Assembly: GCA_022559845.1 (NCBI GenBank)
Contig: CM040123.1
Span: 302,052,642-302,116,641, forward strand
DNA: 64,000 nt
Reading direction: 5' to 3'
From: Amorphophallus konjac
Taxonomy: Eukaryota > Streptophyta > Magnoliopsida > Alismatales > Araceae
Position 1 is the first letter of the stretch, and the number at the start of each line of letters is the position of its first letter. The notes under the pieces are model-generated. The model saw only the letters and a list, made by a program, of their open reading frames with translations, did no database searches and was not told the DNA's origin. A program made the position numbers and the translations under genes. Below, one piece after another: positions 10,579-21,837 of the stretch.

Positions 10579-12231
10579 TGTAGATTCGGATTAAAATCCA
10601 CACTTAAGGAATATATCAAAGACAAGGCATGCAATAATCAATAATGGAGAGAAAAATGTGCACGAGGTGCACAAGGGGAGTGTGTGTGATCGCCAGAGAC
10701 GCGAGGGTCTCAAGTGGAAAATAATATGGGGAGATGATCGCAAAATACCTCTTGAAACGCGGGGATGTGAGTGCTTCCTTTCTCTTCAAATCGGCCGGCC
10801 GACGAAGAGAGTTCTTCAATTAATTACCCTTGCAAAAAAAGACAAACACCAATAAAAATATGGATTAGAACATGGTGAGTGTAGCATCAAATTCAATAAA
10901 AATATATGAGCATGAAAGCATGTGCAAGAACACACCTTAAGGGGATTGCCCTTAAACCCCTATGCAAAAGGGTATGGGAGATATGATGTGAATGATATGA
11001 AAAATATGAATAAAAATAGGGGGAAAGAGTGCAAGAGTTGCACTAAGGAGAGATCTCAATATGATAGTTGAGGAAAATCAATGACAATGATGCATGCATG
11101 ACTTAATGAAAAATACAAATAAGGGGAGATAAGATAGAAAAATCTTGTTTGGGTGGCTTCTTTGGCTTGAATGCTCGATGGGAGGAAGCCTTCAAAGGAT
11201 GAAGCTTGATGTAAAGAAGCCTTCCTTAGCCAAGCACCTTCGGTTCCTGTAAAAAGAAAAGAAGACAACAGAAGAAAGAGGGAGGAAACAGAAGTAGAAG
11301 AAGAAAAATAAGAAGAAGAAGAAGAATGGAGGACACGAAGAAGAAGAAGAAGAATCAGAAGAAGAAATAGAAAAGAAGGAGACACGTAGAAGACAGAAGA
11401 AAGGGGAAAGAAGAAAAAAGAAGAAGAACGCAGGGGAGAATAAAAATTATCGGAACCAACCCCTTAACAGAGGCGAGAGCCTCTATTAATAGGTTAGGAA
11501 AAGGTGATAAGAAGGGAAGAGATTAAAGGAGGAATGGATAAGAACAGCAAGAGCCCAAATAGAGGAGGAGTCTAACGAGGCAAGGACTCTCTGGGGAAAG
11601 GGCTGCGAAGCCAGAAGGTGAAACACGCCTTGGGTCAGGGCGTTAATTTAAGAATTGACGACCGACCCTAGGGCGTTTCTCAAAAACACGCCCTGCACAA
11701 GGGCGTTTCTCAAGACCAAATTTTTAGAAATGAAAACTCCCCATATTTGAAACATGAAAAACACGCCTCAATCAAAGCCGCGTTTCAAAAACACGCCCCT
11801 GGGAAGGGCGTTAATTTCAAGAGCTCAAATGGGGAAGTCGGTCAAACCAAAAGAATTGACGCCCTCAAGTGTGGTCGTCCTTTCTTAAGAAACGCCCTAG
11901 TACAAGTCGTGTTTTAATAAAAACACGCCCTTACCCAGGTCGTGAATTCATAAAATTCATAAAATAGATAGAATGGGGAGAAATAGATAAAATGGGAAAT
12001 AAACGCCCTAGACCAGGGCGTGTTTCAAAAACAAACGCCTCTGATGAGGGCGTGAATTCAGAAAATAGAGATAAATGCCCAGAAAAATCCAGAAAAATAA
12101 GAAATGAGGGAAAAATAGGAGAAATTCAAGAAAAGTGGGACCACTCAAATAAGCTGATTTGAGGGTCAAATGGGGCATCGCAGAGCGATATGAAATATAC
12201 TCAAAATAATGTCAATTTTGGCGTGTCTACA
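10579..12231 (-). repeat. 5' LTR of copy 1 (1653 bp)
   Basis: Pair of 2085-3727. A TATA-like ctattaatag at 11492-11483 (minus strand), followed in element sense by a TTC-rich stretch, marks the likely promoter. U3 is therefore 12231 to about 11460. Differs from the 3' LTR mainly in the block at about 11181-11402. Confidence 0.95.
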
Positions 12232-12236
12232 CCTGC
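12232..12236 (+). repeat. Target-site duplication CCTGC, right copy
   Basis: CCTGC directly after the LTR end TCTACA, pairing with 2080-2084. Confidence 0.95.
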
Positions 12237-14689
12237 TATTGGTATGTTTATTTAAATTCTTAGATAAATGAGTAGCGAATATGCACTTCATTTTGGTAAT
12301 GATAGTTTATGTCTCTACACCAGGTACACAGATTACACAGCCCCCACCACCTGCTGCGGGTATGTTTATTTATATTCTTAGATAAATGAGTAGTGAATAT
12401 GTACTTCGTTTTGGTAATGATATTTTATGTCTTTACACCAGGTACACAGAGTACACCGACCCCACCACCTGCTACTAGTATGTTTATTTAAATTATTAGA
12501 TAAATGAGTAGTGAATATGCACTTTGTTTTGATAATGATAGTTTATGTCTCTACATCAGGTACACAGATTACACCGCCCCCACCACCTGTTACTAGTATG
12601 TTTATTTAAATTCTTAGATAAATGAGTAATGAATATGCACTTCGTTTTGGTAATGATAGTTTATGTCTCTGCACCAGGTACACAGATTACACCACCCCGA
12701 CCACCTACTGCGGGTATGTTTATTTATATTCTTAGATAAATGAGTAGTGAATATGCACTTCGTTTTGGTAATTATATTTTATGTCTCTGCACCATGTACA
12801 TAGAGTACATCGACCCCACCACGTGCTGCGGGTATGTTTATTTAAGATCATTCATGAATGAGTAGTGACTTAGCACTTTATTTTGCTCACGATATTTTAT
12901 ATCTCTGCACCAGGTACATAGAGTGCACCGCCCACACCAACAACTGTGGGTATATTTATTTAAATTCTTAGATAAATGAATAGTGAATATGTACTTTATT
13001 TTGCTCACGATATTTTATATTTATAGGTTTGAGTGCCTCTACATCAGGTGTACAGAGTACACCACTTACATCACATTCTACTGCTTTGTTTATTTAAATT
13101 CTTAGTTAAATGATAAGAATTCTATATGTTTACTTGTTGATTTTTTTTAATACTGAGCCAAATTTTGATTAACTACTTCTATTTTACTTGTAACAGGTAC
13201 GTCGGGCACACAACAGGTAGACAATGCTGTTAGCCATCACGAGGGCGAGCAGGTGGTGATGCAAGAGGAACGCAAGCCATGTTGGGTCTCTGGTAAATAT
13301 TTAAACTCATGAATTATGTTCGTTATCTATCCATCAACTATATATATAATTGTTGCCTATCATTTTAACATTTATAATTGCAGGGATAAAGTAGAGCCCT
13401 ATGCCGCTTCTCATTTTATTACCAACATTATTGAGCGACATGTGACCGGCCCATATAAGTCATTTTGAAAGTTTCCTCAGGATATCCGCGATCGATTGTA
13501 TGACGAGTTCCTGATATACGATTTAATCTTTTAAATTACATATTTCCCAACTCCGCAATCTCAATCGACTAACTTATAAAATTTGAATTCTTGATAGCAA
13601 GGCTCTCAGTTTGTGAGGCATGCCGACGCCGGACGAGTTCGACGTGCATGGGAGGCCATAGGAACTATAAATTATAAGCATCAATTACACAGTTGTCGGG
13701 ACCGTGCCAAGGCTCTAGCCGGGGGGAGCAAGGACCGTGACCTTTGGAAGGCACACAGCCTCACATGGATGAGGAGGGAGAACTGGGAGGACCTCTGTGA
13801 TAGATGGGCCGAGCCTAATTGGATGGCCAAATCCGTAAAAGCCAAAGCCGCACGTGCGTTACATCCAGACGTGCATCTCCATACTTTTGGATTCGTTTCC
13901 TTCGCGACCCAGAAGGAGAGATTGGTAAGTAATCATCTTAATTTTATTATATTTTATTTCTTATATGTCCCTATTTATTCTCTATAACATGTATAATAGA
14001 AAAAGAAGAGGGGTGGTACGGTCTCGTACCATGATTTATTTGCTACAGTTCACCAAAAGAAGGGGACAGATCAGTATGTGAGCGAGAGAGCTCGCTCGGT
14101 AGTGGTAAGATTATATACATACACATTTCTTTTCTATTTCTATTTTTAAATATGATTGATTAATATGAAATTTATAATATTTTTTATTCAATTTACAGGA
14201 GTCATATGATAGGCATACGACTGAAAAGTATGGGGACGAGGAGACGCAGCGGCCACAACTAGATCCTGAGGCATGGGTAGCAGCAGCCGACCCACCGAAG
14301 AAAGGACGAGTATACGGTTTTGGGCAAAGCTTTGACACCAACCCGATTCTAGCTTCTTGTCCGGGCTCAGCTTCGTCCTACACCGGTAGTAGTTCCTTCT
14401 CTACTCCCTTCATCGGCACTTCTACGAGCCAGATTACATCCATCGTTGAACATGCGGTAGACCGCATCGAGGAACGCATTGAGGCACACTTTACTCGGGT
14501 GGTTGCGACCCTCCTGGCCCAGGCGGGGATTTTGACTCAGGGAACACCCTCGAGCACACCACAGCCCTCTCATATAAGTATTTAATTTAAATTTTAATTT
14601 CGTAGACTTTAGAGTTATAATAGAGGAGTATCTGTGATACCAAGTTGTGTTCTCTATAGGCAAAGTCGGAAGCATGTATATGAATATGT

Positions 14690-16560
14690 GTGCGCAGTAG
14701 GATTTAGAGGGGGGGTGAATAGATCCTATAAAAATTTTAACCTCAATTTTTAAGCCTAAGATAATTTAACACTCAGCTATCAAACCACGAGCTCAGATGA
14801 TATCTGTGAGAACAATATAAATGAAAGTGACAAAAATGCACTAACTAAGAGAATGCTATCTCACAAAATCCACTCAGATCAGACAGATCTAACAAAATGC
14901 AATACAATCACTTAGCATATAGGAAAGATCTGTTCATACACAAATCTGTGAATGGTGGAAGATGATAAGGGCCAATCACACCAATACAAATCACAGCACA
15001 CAGAAATTTTAGGTGATTTGATCTGCCACGTAGATCTACGTCCACCCCACACTCAAACCTGAGTGTGGCTTCCCCTTGCAACATCAATAACCACAAACTC
15101 AGTCAGCAAACAAACGCTGACTTACAGCTTGACCTAGAAGAACACTCTCCTCTCTTCTTCTGATCAAATTAGAAGGAACCGTGAGTAACACCCAATTACC
15201 CACAACAAGAGGACCAGTCCTATCTTCCTCTAAAGCACAGAGGGAACCCCGTGAGCAACACCAAGTTACCCACAACCTAGAGATCAAGATCTCCCTTCCT
15301 CCTTCCTCTGATACCACAGAGGGGACGACAGAGGAACCACCTCCACACACTCTGGTTACCCAGAGCAACACACTGATAGTACCTGTGAGCAAACACCTTG
15401 AGTGCGCCGGGCACTGCAAGGCAACGAACACAAACTGAACTAAAATGAGAAAGAACAAAACAAAAGGTAAAATGTCAAGCACAATCGACACAGTGCTCAT
15501 AGATCTGTATGCAAGCCATGGCTCCATAAGTCATCTAAACAGCCATAGCAGAATGCTGTATGACTGGAGTGCAGCTTCAACTAAACCCAACAAGAACACG
15601 GTGCCATGTTCAATGATTTCACCGTTGAAGGCCAGGAGAACTGATATCCAAGTCAATTTCTTGACTTTAAACAAGGATCATCAAGGTCGTTTGATGCTCA
15701 ATGATTCTCCAGAATCATCATGGGGAAGCTAGGAACCTCATGGACAATCATTATCTTCAAACAGTTTGATCATTCTTCAAATGTCATAGCCATGAGCCAC
15801 TTTACACCACTGAACAGCCATTTGACACTGCTATACAACCATTTGTCTGCTTTGTCCACCTATTTTTCACCCTTAATCCACAGCTAAAAAGTCTTCTTTC
15901 ATTCTGTGATTTCTTCTGTCAGAAGTCGACTTGTAAGCCCTTCCGAGTCACTCCTCTTCTTGGTTTTCAACTGTTTCACACCTGCTGCATATTATTCACC
16001 TTTGCACTACTATTTGTCACCCTTGTTGCCTATTATTCACCTAGTCCATCTATTTGTTACCCTTAAGGTAGTGTCTATCGCCCGTAATGCACATTTGTCA
16101 GCCTTAAGGGATATTTTTCACCTTTATTCTTCAGCGGGTACAAAGTCTATCTTAAGGTGATATATCAGCTTGTTTCTTCAACGATTGGAGGCTTCTTCTG
16201 CAGAGTTGCGTCCAGGGATGCTGTGACACTGCCATGCTTATGCTTAGCTAAATTTTGCAGATATTACAGTTCTTCAAACATACATTCTTCAAGCATACAG
16301 ACATAACAGTTCAAGCATTCACAACATTGACATTACAACTCTTCAAGCCTTCATATGAAAATGTTGTTCAAGTCATTAGCAAACATATGGACATTAGCCA
16401 GCACACATCAAATTCATGATATCAAAAACCATGATCATAATATGACACATGTGTTAGACATCATCAAAACCATAGGGCACAACAATAACATTACTACTCA
16501 GTTCAAAGAATTCAGCTTTGAGAGTCAAAGAAATCATCTTCTTGTTATCTACTTTCGAAT
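14690..16560. mobile_element. Unclassified non-coding repeat, copy A
   Basis: It separates exon 14199-14577 from the last exon at 16646 of the CACTA gene and does not resemble the CACTA. The left end carries AGGGGGGGTGAATAGATCCT, shared with 29925-29944. About 330 bp further in, the phrase CTACGTCCACCCC (15036) is shared with 30262. Internally there are degenerate tandem phrases (GTGAGCAACACCAAGTTACC near 15180-15400; CCATTTGTC...TTTTTCACCC near 15820-16140). No terminal repeats, target duplication or coding frame could be defined, so both ends are approximate. Confidence 0.5.
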
Positions 16561-16699
16561 TTAGAAAATTAAAAAGATATTTAACTAGATTTATTATTAA
16601 TTATTTTATTATAAATCTATTTATTATTAATTTTTTATGATGTAGGATCCTCTTGCAGCCAGTGATGGTGGAGATGCTACGAATGACGAATGAGGATGA

Positions 16700-16959
16700 T
16701 GCAGCGGATATCTCATGATTTTTTTAATGATATTGTGAAAAATGACACATTTCAATTAATGTAACTGTAACTTTTTTTATTCATTGAGTTATGTGTTGTG
16801 GACGTTCTTTATTGTAATGTTCGACGTATTTTATCCTAATGTGTGTTGTATATGTTGTTTATTGCGTGTTTTATGTTGAGTTGTGTAGATTATGGTGTAT
16901 AATTGTAGCTTTAAACAGGTTTTTAAGATTTCAAAATATATATAAAAAATTGTGGAGAA
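16700..16959 (+). other. CACTA 3' untranslated region
   Basis: AT-rich sequence after the last exon of the CACTA gene. No repeat or gene is seen in it. Confidence 0.5.
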
Positions 16960-17823
16960 AGTTTTCGATGGAATTTTGACCAACTAATATTAACGACACA
17001 ATTATATAAAAAAACGTGTTTTTATTCATTCATGACCCACTTATTTTTGACGTATTAATTTTCCGGCGCAAATACGTCGAAAGGTTCAGACGTATTTTCG
17101 ACCAACTAAAAGTTCGTCGGATCTAATTTGAGCGGCATGAGTTCCAACGTATTAATTATCCGTCTCAAATACGTTGAACATTAACGACGTATTTTCGACC
17201 CAAAGTAGGTTCGTCGGAACTAATTTGATCCACATTAGTTCCGACGTATTAATTGTCCATCTCAAATACATCCAAATTTAATGACGTATTTTCGACACAT
17301 TAACAGTTCGTCGGAACTAATCTGACCCACAGGTTTCCAACGTATTAATTATCCGCTTCAAATACGTCAAAAATTAACGATGTATTTCCGACGAAATTAA
17401 CTTTCATCGGAACTAATTTAACCCAAAGGTTTGCAACGAAATAATGTTTCTATCGCAAATACGTCGATAATTTCTGGCTCGTCGAAAATATTATGGCCCA
17501 TTATTTTCCGACAGAATAAGTTTTAGTCGGAAATACACTAAAACTTTTAGACGTATTTTCAACTAAATTATGTTCCGTCGTAAATATTAACTCATTTTTG
17601 TATTATTAATTATTGACATAAGTACCCATGATAATTTCGACGATATATTTTCGTCTGTAATTTCGGACGAATTGGCGACGCTATTGTATTACGTCAGAAA
17701 TTTACGACGTAAGAGTTCTGACGTCCATATTCCGTCGCAAATACATCCGAAATACGTCAAAAATTCAGTTTGCGACGTATTTTTGACGTATTTGCGACGA
17801 AAAATGGACGTCGGAATAACCTA
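16960..17823. repeat. CACTA 3' subterminal repeats
   Basis: About seven loosely repeated units of 110-125 bp built on GACGTATTTTCGAC, TTCCGACGTATTAATT and CTCAAATACGTCGAA, in both orientations. Such CG-rich subterminal motifs are the binding sites of the element-encoded protein in Spm; that role here is inferred from the family. Confidence 0.8.
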
Positions 17824-17837
17824 ATTTCCTTGTAGTG
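17824..17837 (-). repeat. CACTA 3' terminal inverted repeat
   Basis: Plus-strand atttccttgtagtg; on the minus strand CACTACAAGGAAAT. This fixes the right end of the transposon. Confidence 0.9.
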
Positions 17838-20800
17838 TGGCCACCGGCCCGGGGTTTGGCTAACTTCACAGCCATGATGCCGGGTTGCCAACCACCGGAA
17901 CTCCTCTAAATTTTTCTTCACCATGATTTCTGTGCATCTTCATAAACCCGCTTTGGTATTTGGCCGGCCCTATGACTGTAATGCCAAGAGGGTGAAACAT
18001 TCAGGATTTGCACCATGTTGAGCATTCTATGATCCTCCTCTCAGTTTTTTTAAAGAAAGATGTACACAATAGCTTCAAGGAAGGGCCCCGGTTCTCCTCC
18101 CTAGTTTTGTTTTCAATCCCCTCAACCTCTACCGGAATTTTGATTACTCTTGGATCCCCGGGGGATCACTCCCTCATAGTGTGGACCCGAGGTGACTCCT
18201 CTTGAAAGGGTAAACATTGACGACCATATGGTTTGGCAATAATTCAAGACCACATCCCGGAATCGGGATTGTGGCACTACTTTGGTTACTGGAATTCCTT
18301 GTTGGTTAGTCCTCGGGATTTTCCACCACCAATTCGATTCCACGGGTGTTGCCGCTTCCGTGCGCACCCTTTTATTCTGGGGTCATCTCAGAGTTTTCTC
18401 CGTGGATGCGTACCTGATTACACCCCCCACACATTCCGGGGCAAGGGGAGGTGCAACCGAATTTCAACTTGTAACAGACCAAAAAAAAGGATAAAAGGAA
18501 TGAATGGAATGGAAGCACGCAATGGGAAATGAATTGAGGCCGAAAGCCTTACATGGACAGGGGCTGAATTGAAGAGTTTGCCGTGGACTGAAATTTGAAA
18601 AATGCAATGGCCAAACATAACTCTGAATACTGCTGGAAACAGAATGAGCAAAATAGAAAATGTGAATGCTGGTCATGAAACCTCCTGCTTCAAGAACTGA
18701 AGTCTAATTTGGACTAATGTACATCAAGGAAAGTATAATGATCAAATACAATTTCTAAATTAGCTGAACTCAAAGTGGTTAGAGAGTTGGCTGCTAAGCA
18801 TGAGTTTAAAACCCCCAGTTTAGAATTGAGGTTCCTGCTCCAAAAGCATTAGCATCCCTGCACATATGTACAAGTTATGCATAATCATGCATGAGCAAAG
18901 AGGGAAGAACCAGGAATCAAGAACTCTCGAACAATGATAGGGAATCATCACAAAACAGATGACGGGAAGAAACAAAAACCTGTGAAGGGCTAATGCTCAG
19001 ATAAAAATATTCAGAAACCAACCCTTCCTTCTTACCCTAGGGTCCAATTGGTCAAAAAAAAAGAGAAGAGAACAAAAAACATGAAGAGTGAATGCTCAGA
19101 TAAAACAGCAAATAAAGAAATTATAACCTTCATAAGTGGGCATTTGCATGCATGAATTTCAAGATGTTGAGTTTTGTGGCTATGGGATTTATCCCCCCAA
19201 TATCACCATTTTCTGCCTGCGAGGGCCATTTTGTGCAGGGGTCGACCCCTGCACATGAGGGGGTCGACCCCTGTGCAAGGTTGGTTCTGACTGCCAAAAA
19301 GGAAGAAGAGTGTGTATCTGTGTGCTGGCCATTGTGAAAAGTTTCTTTTTGCAAACATGGTAATGCCACTCACATTGGCTTCTCAATAGGATTCACATTG
19401 ATTCCTCATATAAATAACCATGCATTCTGCATGATCATTGAGCCCCCATGAGCTTTGAATGTGCTTGCCCATACGCATACATGAACCCATATGCATCTTA
19501 TAAAAAAGGATAACCTCAATCATGATGAAAGGTGCATGAATGAGGGTTGAAAGTGGATTTAATTACATGAACAAAAGAAAGAATGAAAAGGGAGAAGGCA
19601 GAAATTAAAGAAAAAAAACCCACAGAAATCCCTGTCGCAGTCCGGGACAGGTCGACCTATCCGGCAGATGCTTCTGGTGCTGGCAACATCGGTCGACTGG
19701 CCGGGCCAGTTTGGTCGACCGATGCACCCTGTAAACACAAAAAAAAAAGCTTTCATAGGGAAACAAAGAAAAATGGTTGTGAATGTGCATGACCCCCTCC
19801 CCTTTCTCTGCAGTCCATTTGCTTCAAAAAAGAGAAGGGAAAGACAAGAAGAGTCAGAGGAGATGCTGCATTAGAAAGCCTTTCATGTTGCATGAGCATG
19901 ATAAAAACAAAGAAAAGTTGAGAAAGAAAAAAAATCTGCATGCATATCTTTTGTGTGGAAGAACCTTCCTGCCCGTTCTACTGAAATAGCATTCATATGC
20001 ATCCTTGCATACATAAATTCAGAATTGCATGTTGCATACATAAATTCAGAATTGCACATTACATACATGAGTCAAAGAAAGAAGAGCATCCAGGAGTGCA
20101 GAAATGCATTTGCATGTCTAAAATCTAAAATCCCATCTACATATATGCAAATTTAGATAATCTCGTCTTCATTTTGAACCCTATCTAATGCTCACTAGCA
20201 TGATGAGTGCGTCAACGCACCCCTACCCAGAAAACCCGCTCCGACCTTTCCTTTGGCCTCCACCTATTCACTTACATGCACACTGCTTGTCTTTGCTCAT
20301 ATGCAATAAAAAAAAGCAGAAGAGAAATGAAATGAAATAAAAGGATGACTCAAACCAAGGGTGAAGGCAATCAGAGCTAATTCCCATTGAAAATCTAGAT
20401 GGAGGAATAAGATTCACAAGATGAACAAGCAAACAAAAGAAACCAATGTGATATGAGTGAAAGAAATGCAGTAAAACATGAGTTGGGAGGAGGTTTGATC
20501 ACCCCCAAAATTTCCCTGCTAAGATGAACCACATGAGCAAAAAAGAAGATGAAATGAAAAAAAAGACTTGAGTAGTGACCCACTACTGAGTAGGTCATCA
20601 GGCCCAAATGCAAAGGGTCCTACAGATTTCTTCTAAAAGAAGAAGAGATTGAACTGAACAATAGATGTAATTCTTAACCTTAAAACATATGAAAGGCTTA
20701 ATATAAAAAGAAGGGGAAGGGCTTGCTACCTGGATAGGTCAGCAGACCCCAGGTTTGCTGATTTCCCTAGTAGTGGGTAGACCTCAGCCCTTTCCTCGTG

Positions 20801-21713
20801 GCCACTCCGACAAACACCCATCACACATCAAGGAAAAACAGAAAAGAAAAATAAGTCTGGGCAAATAAACAAGAAACCAAACAAAAGGGAAAATGCACAG
20901 TGAATTCCGAAATTCAGAAGACCAGTCTGCTGACTTTCTTTTTTGAAAATCTATAAAATCAAAAAAATGATAAATAATGAAATGAAATAATAAAATAATA
21001 ATACAATAATGGTGAAAACGATGTAAAAAACACTTTAATTATAAACAAATCCATAAAAATCCCCCTTTTAAGGAATTTTAACGGCATTTCATCTGGAGCT
21101 CCTCCCTTTGGACCCCGCGTGAGGGGAATATCGAAACAGGCTCTTGTAAGCTACGCCTAGGCTCCGGGGATTCACCCCACTATGGTCATGGCTCGACTTT
21201 GCTCCGGGCCGATAATCTGTCGAATTTAACACCGTTTGACCGGGGATTTTAATGCTCCGGGTTCACCAATATACTTATGGTGTTTGTAACCCGGGCACCC
21301 GCTCGAACATGAAATTGTCAATGCATGACCGATATAATTTCAAATATGCTTTTGCACCCCAATGTGGGGGATTTCAATGCTTTTCCATACACTATATATG
21401 ATTTTCATGCAAATTGACTTTTAGGCCATGAGGCCCCATATCTTGGTGACTAATCAAAGGTTTTCCCCTCTCCGAGGGGATATAATTAACGTTGTGACCT
21501 TTATGGCACGGTGGGTCTCCAGTCCCGACCCGATACCCATAATCGTCTAGCTAGTCAGACGGAGCGCACCACGGACTTTGGACCACTCTACTTTCGAAGC
21601 CTGAACACATTGTCACATATGTGACTGGCATGCCCTCGCACTAAATAAACCAACACCTGATAAAAGATAATCAAGATAATAGTGATTTTAGAAGAAATCT
21701 TAGTGCGTCCACA
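17838..21713 (+). repeat. Probable 5' LTR of a gypsy element (3.9 kb or less)
   Basis: No coding frame is convincing. The region ends in GTGCGTCCACA at 21713, directly followed by a primer-binding-site-like sequence and then an upstream ORF and gag, so it is most simply a long LTR whose left end is lost or hidden at the CACTA insertion. It has repeated GGTCGACC palindromes (19237-19275, 19650-19725), a possible TATA (ctatatatg near 21392) and a GC-richer final 650 bp. The start is uncertain. Confidence 0.55.
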
Positions 21714-21716
21714 AGT

Positions 21717-21735
21717 TGGGACGCCCAGTGGGACT
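21717..21735 (+). promoter_or_regulatory. Primer-binding site of the gypsy element at 21.7 kb
   Basis: TGGGACGCCCAGTGGGACT lies three bases after the presumed LTR end CA at 21712-21713. Position and TGG start fit a primer-binding site; the tRNA is not assigned. Confidence 0.55.
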
Positions 21736-21837
21736 GGACCACCTTTCATATTTTCGCCAAGATCTGGGGCCTCATGGCCTCGTTTTAAAATTCTAACTAT
21801 CTAATTTGATCTTGCAGATCGCATTCTGATAACTACG

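Larger units (their letters stand above)
2085..12231 (-). mobile_element. Non-autonomous LTR retrotransposon, copy 1 (complete, 10.1 kb)
   Basis: Bounded by LTRs that begin TGTAGA and end TCTACA, with a 5-bp target duplication CCTGC on both sides. It reads on the minus strand: the 5' LTR is 10579-12231, the primer-binding site follows at 10576-10558, then a leader with hairpins, one long proline-rich ORF (9467-6601), a 2.9-kb non-coding 3' region, a purine-rich tract and the 3' LTR (3727-2085). No zinc knuckle, protease DTG/DSG, reverse transcriptase YxDD or integrase motif is visible in any frame given. It must therefore use proteins supplied in trans, like the large non-autonomous LTR families of grasses. 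The LTRs are nearly identical except for one block, so insertion is relatively recent. Confidence 0.9.
1972..13085 (+). repeat. Tandem micro-exon/intron array, period 118 bp, interrupted by a retrotransposon
   Basis: Eight copies of a 118-bp module, one left of the inserted retrotransposon (1972-2084) and seven right of it (12237-13085). Each module is an intron of about 82 bp (starts GTATGTTTATTTAAATTCTT, ends CACCAG) plus a 36-nt exon starting GTACACAGATTACACCG. Every exon begins and ends in the same phase, and each adds 12 residues of the type GTQITPPPPPAx. The regular 118-bp spacing holds from 12242 to 12949; the last copy is diverged. Confidence 0.85.
1914..16693 (+). pseudogene. Second CACTA gene (transposase_24-like), split by two insertions
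   Basis: CACTA elements carry a second gene for a DNA-binding accessory protein; this is probably it. Exon 1 (ATG at 1914, to 1971) encodes MVRGHTGSSRRGGSGRG and ends at a GC-type splice donor (GCATGT). A run of 36-nt micro-exons follows: the first is split (2054-2084 plus 12237-12241), then 12324, 12442, 12560, 12678, 12796, 12914 and 13048. Later exons: 13197-13292, 13384 to about 13515, about 13600-13925, about 13999-14105, 14199-14577, and a last one at 16646-16693 ending in TGA. The exons at 13384-13925 carry the conserved part (WKAHSLTWMRRENWEDLCDR, then HTFGFVSFATQKERL), typical of the plant transposase family annotated Ptta/En/Spm. An in-frame stop in the 13384 exon, a lost acceptor AG at 12795, a degenerate donor after 13083 and the 8.5-kb retrotransposon interior mark it as dead. 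Confidence 0.7.
1..17837 (+). mobile_element. CACTA (En/Spm-type) DNA transposon, 3' part
   Basis: The left end lies outside the window. The right end is the inverted terminal sequence ending in TAGTG at 17833-17837, that is CACTACAAGGAAATTAGG read on the minus strand, the hallmark of CACTA elements. Internal coding remnants are a TNP2-like transposase with DUF4218 and DUF4216 regions (1-1800) and a second gene with a transposase_24-like region (1914-16693). Subterminal repeats fill about 16960-17823. A 3-bp target duplication would be tgg (17838-17840), but the left copy is not visible. The element is interrupted by an LTR retrotransposon (2085-12231) and by an unclassified repeat (about 14690-16560), so its own sequence in the window is roughly 5.8 kb. 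Confidence 0.85.

Noticed and set aside
13384..14577. Host gene with transposase-like domain
   Set aside because: Position between CACTA transposase remnants and the CACTA terminal repeat, and the typical second-gene layout, make it part of the transposon.
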